Shown piece by piece: positions 14,880 through 24,326 of a stretch of DNA of 64,000 nt (position 1 is its first letter; each line of letters starts with the position of its first letter). Position numbers and translations under genes: made by a program. The notes under the pieces are model-generated. The model was not told where the DNA came from and ran no database searches. It saw only the letters and a list, made by a program, of their open reading frames with translations. Source of the DNA: Luteolibacter yonseiensis (GTDB lineage: Bacteria; Verrucomicrobiota; Verrucomicrobiia; Verrucomicrobiales; Akkermansiaceae); contig NZ_JAENIK010000011.1 in assembly GCF_016595465.1 (NCBI RefSeq), positions 1,426,001-1,490,000 of the forward strand, read 5' to 3'.

Positions 14880-16616
14880 ATGGATACCGATCTCTCCGCA
14901 CCCGCCACTCCCCCTCATGACGAAATACCGCTGACCCAGCGCAGGGCGGGCCTGTTGGTGCCGGTTTTCGCGATGCGGCATCGCGAGGATTTCGGCGTGG
15001 GGGACACCCGGGCGGTGCGCGAGGCCATCGATTTTTGTGCGGACAACTCGTTCAAGGTGCTGCAGCTCCTGCCGATCCACGAGACGTTCGGCGACCACAG
15101 CCCCTACAATCCCATCAGTTCCAGGGCGCTTTCTCCCGTTTACATCTACCTGCATCCGGACGAGGTGCCGGGTCTGCTGGCCGGAGATCTCGAGCGCGCC
15201 GCGCCCGACGCATGGCGGGCACAGTTGAGGAACGGCATCGTCAAACACGGTTCGGTGCATCCGCTGAAAATGCAGGTCCTGCAACTCGCGTGGCACCGTT
15301 TCCTGACGGGAAACCAGACGGACCTGATGCGGGAGTTCACGGAGTTCCGTGAGCAGGAGAAGGCCTGGCTGCCACATTACACCTTGTTCCGGCTGTTGAT
15401 CCGCGAGTACGAGGGCAACACCGAGTGGCTGGACTGGCGGCCCGAACACCACACTTTCCAAGGCGCGAACAACTGGCTGATGCAGCACCCGGACCGGGAG
15501 GAACTGGAGGATATCCGGGATGGCTACGCCTATGCCCAGTGGATCGCGCACCGCCAGTGGGATGACGTGCGGGTTTATGCGGAGAGCAGGAGCGTCATGC
15601 TCATGGGAGAGATGTCGTTCGGAGTGGGCCGGGGGAGTTCGGATGTCTGGGCGAACCCCGAACTGTTCGATCTCGAGTGGAACCTCGGCTCTCGGCCGTT
15701 GACCCATTTCGACACCAACAAGGACGCGGAACGCTGGGGACAGAACTGGGGACTGCCTTCCTACCGTTGGGAGAACCACCGGTCGAAGGGATTCGCATGG
15801 CTGCGCTCGCGGGTGGCGGGAGAGCGGAGGTTTTTCCACATCTGCCGCCTGGACCACCTTCGCGGATATTTCCGTGCCTATATGTTTCCGTGGCCGGGCG
15901 GTGCCAGGCATTCGGAATATTCCAATCTGACCGATGAGGAGGCAGCCCTCAAGACAGGAGGGAAACTGCCGCGCTTCGTCCTCGGTCCGGACGACGATCC
16001 GCAGTTCGCGAGAATGAACGAACTCCAGGGGCGCGAACTGATCGGTGTCATCCGCGAGGCCGCCGGGCCTATGGAACTGGTGGCGGAGCTGATGGGCGCG
16101 ATGCCGGAATACATGAGCCGCGCGCTTGAAGAACTTCCGTTGGCGAACCTGGTTTTTCCACAACTCGAACAATTTTCCGGACAGGAAGATCCTGCGGACC
16201 TGCTGCTGCGCGAGCTGAGTCTGGTGACCTACGCGAACCATGACAACGCGCCGCTGGCGATCACTTATCTCCATTTGCAACGCGCCGCGGCCGCCAATCC
16301 GGATGGCAGGGAAGCCTCGCAGCTCGCCTGGCTTCTCGGGTTCGCGGGTTGGGCCGAAGCACCTCCTGAGGAGCTGGACGATCGTCTTCTGGTGGCTTTG
16401 CAAACGGCCCTGCTCGCCACCCGCTGCAAGCTGGCCGTCTTCATGTGCAGCGATCTGCTGGGGGTGCCGCTCCGTTTCAATCTGCCGGGAAGTTACGGAA
16501 TCGAAACCTGGTGCGACCGGCTGGACTTTCCCTTTGCCGACTTCGCCAACCATGCGGTGTTCGGCCCGCGCATCGCGACGGTGCGCCGCCTGATTTTCGA
16601 ACACGACCGTGCCTGA
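14880..16616 (+). CDS. 4-alpha-glucanotransferase (GH77), short form
   Basis: A 578-residue GH77 enzyme from ATG 14880; the frame is open far upstream but residues before this ATG are not protein-like. The N-terminus RRAGLLVPVFAMR, FGVGDTRAVREAIDF and PYNPISSRALSP is typical. The expected catalytic carboxylates are present: nucleophile Asp325 in CRLDHLRGYFRAY, acid/base candidate Glu403 in VAELMGAMP (usually AEDLG), and Asp455 in YANHDN. It would move maltodextrin segments between glucans. It lacks the starch-binding domains of the second GH77 in this window (19779-22469). It is divergent from glgA. Confidence 0.85.
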   Translation: MDTDLSAPATPPHDEIPLTQRRAGLLVPVFAMRHREDFGVGDTRAVREAIDFCADNSFKVLQLLPIHETFGDHSPYNPISSRALSPVYIYLHPDEVPGLLAGDLERAAPDAWRAQLRNGIVKHGSVHPLKMQVLQLAWHRFLTGNQTDLMREFTEFREQEKAWLPHYTLFRLLIREYEGNTEWLDWRPEHHTFQGANNWLMQHPDREELEDIRDGYAYAQWIAHRQWDDVRVYAESRSVMLMGEMSFGVGRGSSDVWANPELFDLEWNLGSRPLTHFDTNKDAERWGQNWGLPSYRWENHRSKGFAWLRSRVAGERRFFHICRLDHLRGYFRAYMFPWPGGARHSEYSNLTDEEAALKTGGKLPRFVLGPDDDPQFARMNELQGRELIGVIREAAGPMELVAELMGAMPEYMSRALEELPLANLVFPQLEQFSGQEDPADLLLRELSLVTYANHDNAPLAITYLHLQRAAAANPDGREASQLAWLLGFAGWAEAPPEELDDRLLVALQTALLATRCKLAVFMCSDLLGVPLRFNLPGSYGIETWCDRLDFPFADFANHAVFGPRIATVRRLIFEHDRA

Positions 16617-16644
16617 ACCTACGTAACTCCGCACCGACCGACAC

Positions 16645-16962
16645 ATGAAAATAACAAGTGAATTTCGCTTGGACAGGGAAAGACATGGTTCGCATGATGC
16701 CCGCATGAGCACGCTGGAAAACACGGACGGGGAGCCGCTGCCATGGAAAGAAATCATCGGCAAGGCCGCGCATGACATGCGGACACCGCTTTCCTGCATG
16801 CGGACGACCGTGGAAGTGCTGCGCATGCTCGCGTCGTCCGAGCAGGACACCCGGATGATCGAGATCCTTGAGAAACAGATCGACAGTCTCGCCGCCCAGG
16901 TGAATGACCTTGTGAATGATCCGAGAGCCTATCTGCCCGGTGGCTCCCGCTCCAGGCACTGA
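16645..16962 (+). CDS. Orphan HisKA-like dimerisation domain protein
   Basis: A 105-residue protein, or 85 if translation starts at ATG 16705. Its core is AAHDMRTPLSCMRTTVEVLRM, which looks like the H-box of a histidine-kinase dimerisation/phosphoacceptor domain with His43. It is followed by a second helix (RMIEILEKQIDSLAAQVNDL) that completes the usual two-helix hairpin. No ATP-binding HATPase_c domain follows: the gene stops 12 bp before the stop of a convergent gene. It may be a phosphotransfer-like or dimer-interfering protein, or a remnant of a kinase. It lies 28 bp after the GH77 gene, possibly in the same transcript. Confidence 0.6.
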   Translation: MKITSEFRLDRERHGSHDARMSTLENTDGEPLPWKEIIGKAAHDMRTPLSCMRTTVEVLRMLASSEQDTRMIEILEKQIDSLAAQVNDLVNDPRAYLPGGSRSRH

Positions 16963-16973
16963 GCGCTCGATGC

Positions 16974-18182
16974 TCAGCCCCCGCCTGCCGTCTTCCTTCC
17001 GCTGAAGCGGATCGCCACGAAATCCTCCGTGTCCTGCACGCGGAATCCCGCTTTCAACACGCCTTCGGAAATGCCGGGCATGTGCGCGGCCCCCCATGGG
17101 ATGATGATGTGGTCGGACGTTTTCAACCGCTCCTCCATCACCTCCAGCAGGTGCCGGTTGCGCAGGGTGAGAAGATCGTCGATGAGCCGCTTCGGCAGAT
17201 CCTCGGGAGCGGGTTGCATCAGGAGCGGCAGGGTTTCGGGAGTGACGCCCTTGGCATGGATCGTCATGGTTTTCTTCAGATACTCCAGGCTGGCCTTGCT
17301 GAACTGGGAAATGTCCACATCCGCGGCGACAAGTTCTCCCTTGGGTTTGAAAAACTCCTGTTGCTCGGAAAGTCCGAGGTCCTGGGCGGTTTTCTTGTAG
17401 CCCACCTTGTTGGCGAACAGCTTGTCCTTGTCCGAAACGCCTTCCATCAGGATGACGGCTGTCGGAGAAAACGATGCGGTGAGGGATTGGTAGAAATCCG
17501 AGTCGCCGATGTGGCTCATGGGCACCAGCTCCACCGTCTTGCCATCATCGCGGATGTATTTCCGCGCCTGCATCGTCATGCCCTCGGGCCGGAGTGATAC
17601 GAATCCGCCGGTATAATGGTTAAGCGCGAGGCCGCCGCAGACGACGAGATAGGCCACCGTCGCAGGCAGCAGGACCAGCAGGTTCACCGTGGCGAAACCG
17701 GCCGTGTGTCCCCATCGGAACCCCCGGTCTCCAAGCTGGTCCACGTTGAACAGCGGCCAGCGGATGCTCCACGAACCGCGCATCTTGCGAAGGACCACCA
17801 GGCAGACCACCATCTGGACCACGGAAATTCCGAAGGCGATCCACGGGGCCTGCGTGTGGAAATAAATCATCAGCGGCAGGGCCGCGAGCGCCGTCACCGG
17901 GCCGCAGAGGGTCAGAGGGATGAACCACCGCTTCGGGATCATCGGGGTGAGGAGCATCAGTCCGTAAACCGCGAAGGTCATCAGCAGGGTGGGAAGCGCC
18001 ACCCATGGCAGTGCTCCGACCAGCGAGTGGTTGCCGAGAAAAACGACGAGCGAGTCGCTTGCCAGCGCGACGGTCGCGTTCACCAGCGACATTACGAGAG
18101 TGAGGCTGAGGATCGCGGCGATGGCCGTCCTCACGACGGACCGCGGTTTCGGAATGGGAGGTGGTGAAATCTCTGCTGTCAT
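16974..18182 (-). CDS. TraB/PrgY/TIKI-like protein with N-terminal membrane domain
   Basis: A 402-residue protein from ATG 18182; an upstream ATG at 18221 would add 13 residues. The N-terminal half has about five hydrophobic segments (roughly residues 22-45, 52-80, 85-110, 115-135 and 165-190). The C-terminal half resembles the TraB/PrgY/TIKI superfamily: a VELVPMSHIGDSDFYQSL segment, ILMEGVSD, a late RNRHLLEVM and IIPWGAAHMPGISEGV, where the two GxxH-like motifs would bind metal in putative proteases of this group. Family members degrade or bind small peptides and signalling ligands. Substrate and true activity here are unknown. It converges with the HisKA-like gene. Confidence 0.6.
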   Translation of the reverse strand: MTAEISPPPIPKPRSVVRTAIAAILSLTLVMSLVNATVALASDSLVVFLGNHSLVGALPWVALPTLLMTFAVYGLMLLTPMIPKRWFIPLTLCGPVTALAALPLMIYFHTQAPWIAFGISVVQMVVCLVVLRKMRGSWSIRWPLFNVDQLGDRGFRWGHTAGFATVNLLVLLPATVAYLVVCGGLALNHYTGGFVSLRPEGMTMQARKYIRDDGKTVELVPMSHIGDSDFYQSLTASFSPTAVILMEGVSDKDKLFANKVGYKKTAQDLGLSEQQEFFKPKGELVAADVDISQFSKASLEYLKKTMTIHAKGVTPETLPLLMQPAPEDLPKRLIDDLLTLRNRHLLEVMEERLKTSDHIIIPWGAAHMPGISEGVLKAGFRVQDTEDFVAIRFSGRKTAGGG

Positions 18183-18568
18183 CACGCCGCAGAGCCTTTC
18201 GTGGCCGGGTGCTTCAGGCAATTACGATTTGACCGGCGGTTTCCAGTCACCGCTCCCGCTTTGCCCAAGGAAAGACAGGGGACCAGGATGACGCCGACAA
18301 AACCCTCTTCAGCGTTCTTCGGATCCTGTCACTGACCGCCCATGACCGATATCATGTGAACCACCGGGTCCAACACGCTGGCCACGGCTCTCTCGGCCAG
18401 GAGAAATTGTAAACTGATCCCGAACGCATAGGAGGGCTGGAAATTTTCGATAACCGGAGGCGGGGAATTTGGGGACCCGCTGGGATCGTGACGGAAACGG
18501 CGGGCGGGAGGGCGCGAATACGAAGTTTCTTTCTGGCCCTCTCCATGCTGGCAGACGTAGGCTCCGGC
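18183..18568. other. 386-bp intergenic region before trpD, no gene recognised
   Basis: This gap between the divergent TraB-like gene and trpD should hold both promoters. Two overlapping minus-strand frames cross it, but neither has a convincing start, signal or family motif. I see no riboswitch, attenuator or tRNA. A leader peptide rich in Trp codons is not visible upstream of trpD. Confidence 0.4.
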
Positions 18569-19615
18569 ATGGACGCCCTGATTCACCACCTCGAAGAAAA
18601 ACAGGATCTCTCACCCCGTGAGGTGCGGGTGGCGGTGGATCTGTTGCTGGATCCCGCCGCACCGGATGAAAAGAAGGGACGCCTGCTGGAAGCTCTTTCG
18701 GCGAAGGGGGAAAAGCCGGACGAGATCGCGGGCTTCGTGGAGGCGTTTCTGGAGCAAGCGGTGAACCCGCACCTCGGATTGCTGGATCTGGAAGGGCCGA
18801 CGCTGGATGTCTGCGGCACCGGGGGCGACCAACTGGACTTGTTCAATGTCTCCACCACGGCGATGTTCGTCTCCGCCGCGGCGGGGGCGGTGGTGGTGAA
18901 GCACGGGAACCGCGGCATCACTTCGAAAAGCGGCGGCGCGGATGTGCTGGAGGCCTTGGGAATCCGGATCGATATGCCGGCGGATGACTTCCGCCGCTGC
19001 GTCGAGGTGGCGGGCCTTGGATTCATGTTCGCTCCGTTGTATCATCCGGCGTTCAAATCGGTTGCCGCCGTGCGGAAATCCCTGGCGTCACGCGGAGTGA
19101 AGACGATTTTCAACCTGATAGGGCCGCTGATGAATCCCGCGCGGCCGCAATGCCAGCTCATCGGCGTGTTTTCGAGGGACTTGTGTCCGGCGTTTGCCGA
19201 GATCCTGCAACGCTTGGGGCGCGAGAGCGCGTGGGCGGTGCATGGCACGACCGGAGACGGCCGCTCGGTGGATGAGGTGAGTCTCATGGGATCGACACGG
19301 ATCTGTAAAAGCGGCGCGTATCAGGACCAGGAGGACGAGGAAGTCCGGCCGAGGGATTTCGGCTTCGCCCATGCCGAGGTGGAGGATCTCCAGGGCGGGG
19401 ACGCCAAGGTGAATGCGGTGATTCTCGAAAACATCCTCGCCGGAAAGGAAACCGGGCCGAAGCGTGACATGGTGCTCATGAACGCCGGAGCTTCCCTCGC
19501 ATGCTGTGGCCTGGCGGACAACATGGGCGATGGTATCAATCTGGCCCGCGAGGTGATCGCGAGCGGTGCCGCGCTGGAGAAACTGCGGTTGTTGCAGAAA
19601 GCATCGCGGGCGTGA
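18569..19615 (+). CDS. trpD: Anthranilate phosphoribosyltransferase
   Basis: A 348-residue enzyme of tryptophan synthesis that joins anthranilate to PRPP. The start at ATG 18569 (MDALIHHLEE) gives the usual family length; longer in-frame options begin with unrelated residues. The helical N-terminal domain is followed by the PRPP-binding loop CGTGGD (Gly83-Asp87), FNVSTTAMFVSAAAG, and VVKHGNRGITSKSG. All are diagnostic of the family. HGTTGDGRSVDEVS also matches the C-terminal part. No other trp genes are visible around it, so it is either a lone copy or separated from the rest of the pathway. Neighbours are alpha-glucan genes, with which it has no obvious link. Confidence 0.94.
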   Translation: MDALIHHLEEKQDLSPREVRVAVDLLLDPAAPDEKKGRLLEALSAKGEKPDEIAGFVEAFLEQAVNPHLGLLDLEGPTLDVCGTGGDQLDLFNVSTTAMFVSAAAGAVVVKHGNRGITSKSGGADVLEALGIRIDMPADDFRRCVEVAGLGFMFAPLYHPAFKSVAAVRKSLASRGVKTIFNLIGPLMNPARPQCQLIGVFSRDLCPAFAEILQRLGRESAWAVHGTTGDGRSVDEVSLMGSTRICKSGAYQDQEDEEVRPRDFGFAHAEVEDLQGGDAKVNAVILENILAGKETGPKRDMVLMNAGASLACCGLADNMGDGINLAREVIASGAALEKLRLLQKASRA

Positions 19616-19778
19616 GGCCGGTGGCACGCCGGCCGGCCTTCCGGTGGGGCGTTTCTGAGGAAGAATGCGAAGGCCTCTTGCTTTCCCGCGACTCCTCATC
19701 GACAGGTGGGCGGAAGTCCCGGCATCCTCGTTTTTCGCATCGCCAAACGAGGGATTCCGGACATTACTTGTTAGCCGC

Positions 19779-22469
19779 ATGAAGATCGTTTTCCGCCTGA
19801 ACTATCATACCATTCCGGGACAGTCGCTTTGGTTGAAATACTCGACCGTGCTGGATGAAAAGGGTGTCCGTTTCGACCAGGTGGTGCCGTTGCAGTGGCT
19901 CGACGACCGGCAGTGGGAGGCGTGCGTGAACGTTGGTGGGGCCGGGAGGTTCCGCCTCGAATACAATTACCAGCTCCGCCAGTCCGGAAATGGAGTCGTG
20001 CTGGACGAATGGGGGCCCGTCCGTGTGGCGGAGGTGGATCTCGACGCGCGGGACGCGGTGGTGCTGATGGATGAGTGGTGCTCCGCCGGGACTGCGGATT
20101 ACGCATACGACACGAAGGCGTTCCTTGCCGCGCGGGGTGCAGTGCGGGAGTTTTCCCAGCCCGGGGTACCGGCCAATGCGAACCATTCGTTCCAACTCCG
20201 GATGGAAGCCGTCCCCGAGGGAAAGGTGCCGTGCCTGCTTGGCAGCGTGAGCGAAATGGGTAACTGGGGCTGGCACTCCGCGGTCACGCTGGATGAGGTG
20301 GCGGAGGGCGTCTGGCAGACCCATCTCTACCTTCCGCCGGACTGGAGGATCGAATACAAATACGGACTCTTCGATCAAAAGCTGGGCTGTGTGGTGGGTG
20401 TCGAACACGGTGAGAACCGCAGCCTCGACCCCCGCAACCACGCCCCCCGCCAATGGGTGCAGGTAAGGGATGAATGCTATCGCCGGGACCATGCGGGTCT
20501 CTATCACGCGGCGGGTGTCTCCATCCCGGTTTTTTCCCTAAGGAGCGATGAGGGCATGGGGATCGGTGAATTCGCGGACCTGAAGCCTCTGGCTGACTGG
20601 GCGTGCGGAGTCGGCTTGAAGCTGATCCAGATCCTTCCCGTCAACGATACGACCTCCTCGCACGATTGGACGGATTCCTATCCTTATTCGGCCATCAGCG
20701 TGTTCGCGTTGCATCCCATCTACCTCCGGATCCAGGATCTGGATCACTCCATGTCCGCGGCCTTCAAGGAGCGGGTGCTGTCCGCGCGGGAGTCGCTCAA
20801 TCCACATGAGCGGGTGGATCATGAGGCGGTGATGAATGTGAAGATGGCGCTGACCCGGGAGGTGTTTGAAGAACATCGTGCGGCGATCGTGGCCGGCGCC
20901 CCATTCCGGGAATTCCTCTCGGCCAATGAAGGTTGGGTTGTTCCGTATGCGGTGTTTTGTGTGAAGAGGGATCATTATGGCACGGCGGATTTTTCCCGAT
21001 GGGAGGAGTGGGCCGTGTATGACCGTGAGAAGGTGGAGGCGCTGACAGAGCCGTCACATCCCGAGTGGCATGCCGTCGCCTACCACATCTGGCTACAACA
21101 GGAACTGGACAAGCAACTCTCGGACGCCGTCGCGCATCTCCATTCGAAGGGGCTGGCTCTCAAGGGGGATCTCCCCATCGGCATCGACCGCCAGTCTGTG
21201 GACGCGTGGGCGGAGCCGCATCTTTTCAAAATGGACGCACAGGCGGGCGCGCCGCCGGATGCCTTCGCGGTGAAGGGGCAGAACTGGGGATTCCCCACCT
21301 ACGACTGGGAGGTCATGCGGCGGGATGGATATGCATGGTGGCGGTCACGCTTCGGACAGCTCAGCCGATATTTCGACGCCTACCGCATCGACCACATCCT
21401 CGGTTTCTTCCGCATCTGGCAGGTGCCGTATGACCATGTGGAGGGTATCATGGGATTCTTCGATCCCGCGCTGCCGATCCATATCGACGAGATCCGGGAG
21501 CGGGGGATCGCGTTTGATTACAACCGGTATTGCCGACCCTACATCCGGTGGGATGCGATCGCCGAACGGTTCGGGGATGCCTCGGAATATGTGAAAAACA
21601 ATTTCCTGCACGAAGCGGGCCACGGGTATTTCCAATTGCGGGAAAACGTGCTGACGCAAAGACGGATCGACGATTATTTTCAGGAACATCCGCATGAACC
21701 GTTCGTCCGCCAGGGACTGTTGGACTGCGCGGCGGAGGTGTTGTTTTTCGAGGTGGCGGGTTCGCACGGCACCTTGTTCCATCCCCGCATGTCGATGCAG
21801 GCGACGCATTCGTACCGAGACCTGGATCCCGACACACGCTGGCGGGTGGAGGAACTTTACAACGATTACTTTTTCCGGCGTCAGGAGGAATTCTGGCAAG
21901 GCCAGGGACTTGCGAAGCTCCCGGCGATGCGTCGTGCCAGCGACATGCTCTTGTGCGGCGAGGACCTCGGAATGGTGCCGGCCTGTGTGCCGGGCGTCCT
22001 GAAGGAACTGGGAATTCTTTCCCTGGAGATCCAGCGGATGCCGAAGACTCACGAAGTGGAGTTCTATCATCCGCAACATGCCCCCTACATGAGTGTGGTC
22101 AGTCCTTCCACCCACGACATGTCGACGCTGCGAGGGTGGTGGGAGGAGGATGCCGCCGCGACTGCGCGGTTCGCCTGGCAAATGTTCGGCATCTCCCAAC
22201 CGGAAAAGGAACTGTCCGGGGACGTCGCGGCGAAGATCATCTGGCAACACCTGCAGTCTCCGGCGATGTGGGCGATTTTCCCGCTACAGGACCTGCTGGC
22301 GATGGATGAGGAGCTGCGCCACCCGGTCCCCGAGGCCGAACGCATCAACGTGCCCGCCGTCATCCCGTATTATTGGCGCTACCGCATGCATCTCAGCACC
22401 GCGCAACTCGCCACGGCGGATGGATTCAACAAGAGGTTGAGGCATATGATTGTGTCTGTTAACCGCTGA
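19779..22469 (+). CDS. malQ: DPE2-like 4-alpha-glucanotransferase (GH77) with N-terminal CBM20 domains
   Basis: An 896-residue enzyme from ATG 19779 (MKIVFRLNYHT). Two N-terminal starch-binding (CBM20-like) modules cover about residues 1-110 and 120-235; the second has a clear LLGSVSEMGNWGW strand. The GH77 barrel follows, with nucleophile Asp538 (YRIDHILGFFRIW), acid/base Glu728 (CGEDLGMVP) and Asp780 (STHDMST). The architecture matches the plant cytosolic disproportionating enzyme DPE2 and its bacterial relatives, which transfer glucose from maltose to larger glucans. No signal peptide is present, so it is cytoplasmic. Together with the short GH77, glgA and the GH13 enzyme it suggests active maltodextrin and glycogen turnover. 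Confidence 0.9.
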   Translation: MKIVFRLNYHTIPGQSLWLKYSTVLDEKGVRFDQVVPLQWLDDRQWEACVNVGGAGRFRLEYNYQLRQSGNGVVLDEWGPVRVAEVDLDARDAVVLMDEWCSAGTADYAYDTKAFLAARGAVREFSQPGVPANANHSFQLRMEAVPEGKVPCLLGSVSEMGNWGWHSAVTLDEVAEGVWQTHLYLPPDWRIEYKYGLFDQKLGCVVGVEHGENRSLDPRNHAPRQWVQVRDECYRRDHAGLYHAAGVSIPVFSLRSDEGMGIGEFADLKPLADWACGVGLKLIQILPVNDTTSSHDWTDSYPYSAISVFALHPIYLRIQDLDHSMSAAFKERVLSARESLNPHERVDHEAVMNVKMALTREVFEEHRAAIVAGAPFREFLSANEGWVVPYAVFCVKRDHYGTADFSRWEEWAVYDREKVEALTEPSHPEWHAVAYHIWLQQELDKQLSDAVAHLHSKGLALKGDLPIGIDRQSVDAWAEPHLFKMDAQAGAPPDAFAVKGQNWGFPTYDWEVMRRDGYAWWRSRFGQLSRYFDAYRIDHILGFFRIWQVPYDHVEGIMGFFDPALPIHIDEIRERGIAFDYNRYCRPYIRWDAIAERFGDASEYVKNNFLHEAGHGYFQLRENVLTQRRIDDYFQEHPHEPFVRQGLLDCAAEVLFFEVAGSHGTLFHPRMSMQATHSYRDLDPDTRWRVEELYNDYFFRRQEEFWQGQGLAKLPAMRRASDMLLCGEDLGMVPACVPGVLKELGILSLEIQRMPKTHEVEFYHPQHAPYMSVVSPSTHDMSTLRGWWEEDAAATARFAWQMFGISQPEKELSGDVAAKIIWQHLQSPAMWAIFPLQDLLAMDEELRHPVPEAERINVPAVIPYYWRYRMHLSTAQLATADGFNKRLRHMIVSVNR

Positions 22470-22692
22470 TTGTGAACAGATCGGCTGAGGGATTTGCCGG
22501 CGTTCCGGGGTGTGGGGCATTGCGGCGGATTTTCCGGAGCGGACGTGCGTGGTCCGGGTGCGCTCCCGGTTTCCCGCCGGTGGAAAATGTGTTATGACAA
22601 TCGAATTTTCCATGAGGATGCCTTGACCCGGCGAGGGTGGGGGGAATACCGTGCCGCCGATTCCCAGTGTAAGAGCACGATTTTCCGCCATC

Positions 22693-23874
22693 ATGAACAT
22701 TCACGAATACCAAGCCAAGGAGCTTTTCGACCGTTTCCAAGTCCCCAGCCCCGTCGGCCGGGTCGCGAGCACTCCCGAGGAAGCGGCTGCGGCTGCTAGG
22801 GAATTCGCCGGAGCCAAACTGGTGATCAAGGCCCAGGTCCATGCCGGCGGTCGTGGCAAGGGTCACTTCACCAATGGTTTCCAAGGCGGTGTCCATCTCA
22901 TCGAATCGCCCGAACAGGCTGCGGAATACGCCGGGAAGATGCTCAATGAAACGCTGGTCACCGTGCAGACGGGTGAGGCGGGCAAGCTCGTCAGCAAGGT
23001 GATGATCGCCGAGGCGGTGGACATCACCCACGAATACTACCTCGCGATCCTCATGGACCGCGCCACCAGCCGCCCGGTCATCGTCGCCTCCACCGAAGGC
23101 GGCATGAGCATCGAGGACGTGGCACACAACACACCGGAGAAGATCATCCGCCAGTTCATCCACCCGCTGCTCGGACTCCAGGGCTACGAGGTTCGCAAGC
23201 TCAGCGCCGCGCTCGGCCTGACGGGGGATATCGCCAAACAGTTTGCGAAACTCCTGGGTAATCTCTACAAGCTGTTCATTTCCTGTGATTGTGCGATGCT
23301 CGAGATCAACCCGCTCGTCACCACACCGGATGGCCGCGTGCTCGCTCTCGACGCGAAATTCGGCTTCGATGACAATGCTCTTTACCGCCACCCGGACATC
23401 GTCGCCATGCGCGACAAGACGGAGGAGGACCCCCGCGAGGTCGCCGCTTCCGAGTATGAGCTGAACTACATCGGCCTTGATGGCAACATCGCCTGCCTCG
23501 TCAATGGCGCCGGTCTCGCGATGGCCACCATGGACATCATCAAGCACTTCGGTGGCGAGCCCGCCAACTTCCTCGACGTGGGGGGCGGAGCTTCCAAGGA
23601 GCAGGTGACGGCCGCCTTCAAGATCATCCTCGCCGATCCGAACGTGAAGGGCATCCTGATCAACATTTTCGGCGGCATCATGGACTGCAACGTCATCGCG
23701 GAAGGCGTCATCGCCGCCGCGAAGGAAACCGGCCTGCCGATCCCGCTCGTCGTCCGTCTGGAAGGAAACAACGTTGAAATGGGCAAGGCCACCCTGGCGG
23801 CCTCCGGACTCAACATCGTTTCCGCCGATGACATGTCGGACGGTGCGAAGAAGATCGTCGCCGCCGTGGCTTGA
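22693..23874 (+). CDS. sucC: Succinyl-CoA synthetase (ADP-forming), beta subunit
   Basis: A 393-residue ATP-grasp protein of the TCA cycle that forms succinate and ATP with the alpha subunit. It begins [15 protein letters not shown], the standard family start, at ATG 22693. Visible hallmarks are [16 protein letters not shown] near residue 45-60, LEINPLV near residue 200, and the C-terminal [16 protein letters not shown] possible promoter with a TTGACC -35-like box lies about 70 bp upstream, but the -10 is weak. The sucD gene is separated from it by an unrelated VOC gene, which is unusual because sucC and sucD are normally adjacent. Confidence 0.96.
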   Translation: MNIHEYQAKELFDRFQVPSPVGRVASTPEEAAAAAREFAGAKLVIKAQVHAGGRGKGHFTNGFQGGVHLIESPEQAAEYAGKMLNETLVTVQTGEAGKLVSKVMIAEAVDITHEYYLAILMDRATSRPVIVASTEGGMSIEDVAHNTPEKIIRQFIHPLLGLQGYEVRKLSAALGLTGDIAKQFAKLLGNLYKLFISCDCAMLEINPLVTTPDGRVLALDAKFGFDDNALYRHPDIVAMRDKTEEDPREVAASEYELNYIGLDGNIACLVNGAGLAMATMDIIKHFGGEPANFLDVGGGASKEQVTAAFKIILADPNVKGILINIFGGIMDCNVIAEGVIAAAKETGLPIPLVVRLEGNNVEMGKATLAASGLNIVSADDMSDGAKKIVAAVA

Positions 23875-23892
23875 ACCCAACCTTCGGAAACC

Positions 23893-24294
23893 ATGCCTGA
23901 CATCGGAATCAAGGAACTCGCCTTCGTCGGCTACGCGGTGAACGACATCGCCGAATCGCGGGTGTTCTACCGCGAGACCCTCGGTCTCAAGGAAGGCATG
24001 GTCTTCGAGCATGAAGGCGAGGTCGGCTGGGTCGAGTTCACGATTCCCGGCGGCCAGACGATCGCCATCACCAAGGCGAGCGAACAATGGCAGCCCAGCG
24101 CCCACGGTGGCGGTGTCTGTCTCGAGGTCGCCGACCTTGATGCCGCGGTCTCCGCGCTGGAAGCGGCCGGGGCGAAGTTCGCCCTGCCCATCCAGGACTA
24201 CCCCGTGTGCCGCCTCGCGCTCGTGTCCGACCCGTCCGGAAACACCATCGCGCTGCACCAGAAGAAGGCGAACCATCCCGAGTGTTCCCACTGA
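23893..24294 (+). CDS. VOC-family (glyoxalase-like) protein inserted between sucC and sucD
   Basis: A 133-residue vicinal-oxygen-chelate protein with two beta-alpha-beta-beta-beta units: AVNDIAESRVFYRETLGL in the first and DLDAAVSALEAAGAKF to DPSGNTIALHQKK in the second. The positions that usually hold metal ligands look changed. The first strand reads FVGYAV where a His is expected, and the last reads GNTIAL where GNxIEL is typical. It may therefore be a binding or non-canonical member rather than a classic glyoxalase or epimerase. It starts 18 bp after sucC and ends 32 bp before sucD, so it should be co-transcribed with both. Confidence 0.82.
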   Translation: MPDIGIKELAFVGYAVNDIAESRVFYRETLGLKEGMVFEHEGEVGWVEFTIPGGQTIAITKASEQWQPSAHGGGVCLEVADLDAAVSALEAAGAKFALPIQDYPVCRLALVSDPSGNTIALHQKKANHPECSH

Positions 24295-24326
24295 AAGCTT
24301 CAAACTGAAAACCAACAATCTCTACT

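Noticed and set aside
18309..18662. Minus-strand frames upstream of trpD
   Set aside because: They overlap the trpD start and have no recognisable motif or start signal.
22459..24318. Long minus-strand frame (619 codons) opposite sucC and the VOC gene
   Set aside because: It is an antisense shadow of high-GC sucC; the residues show no family motif while the plus strand is clearly sucC.
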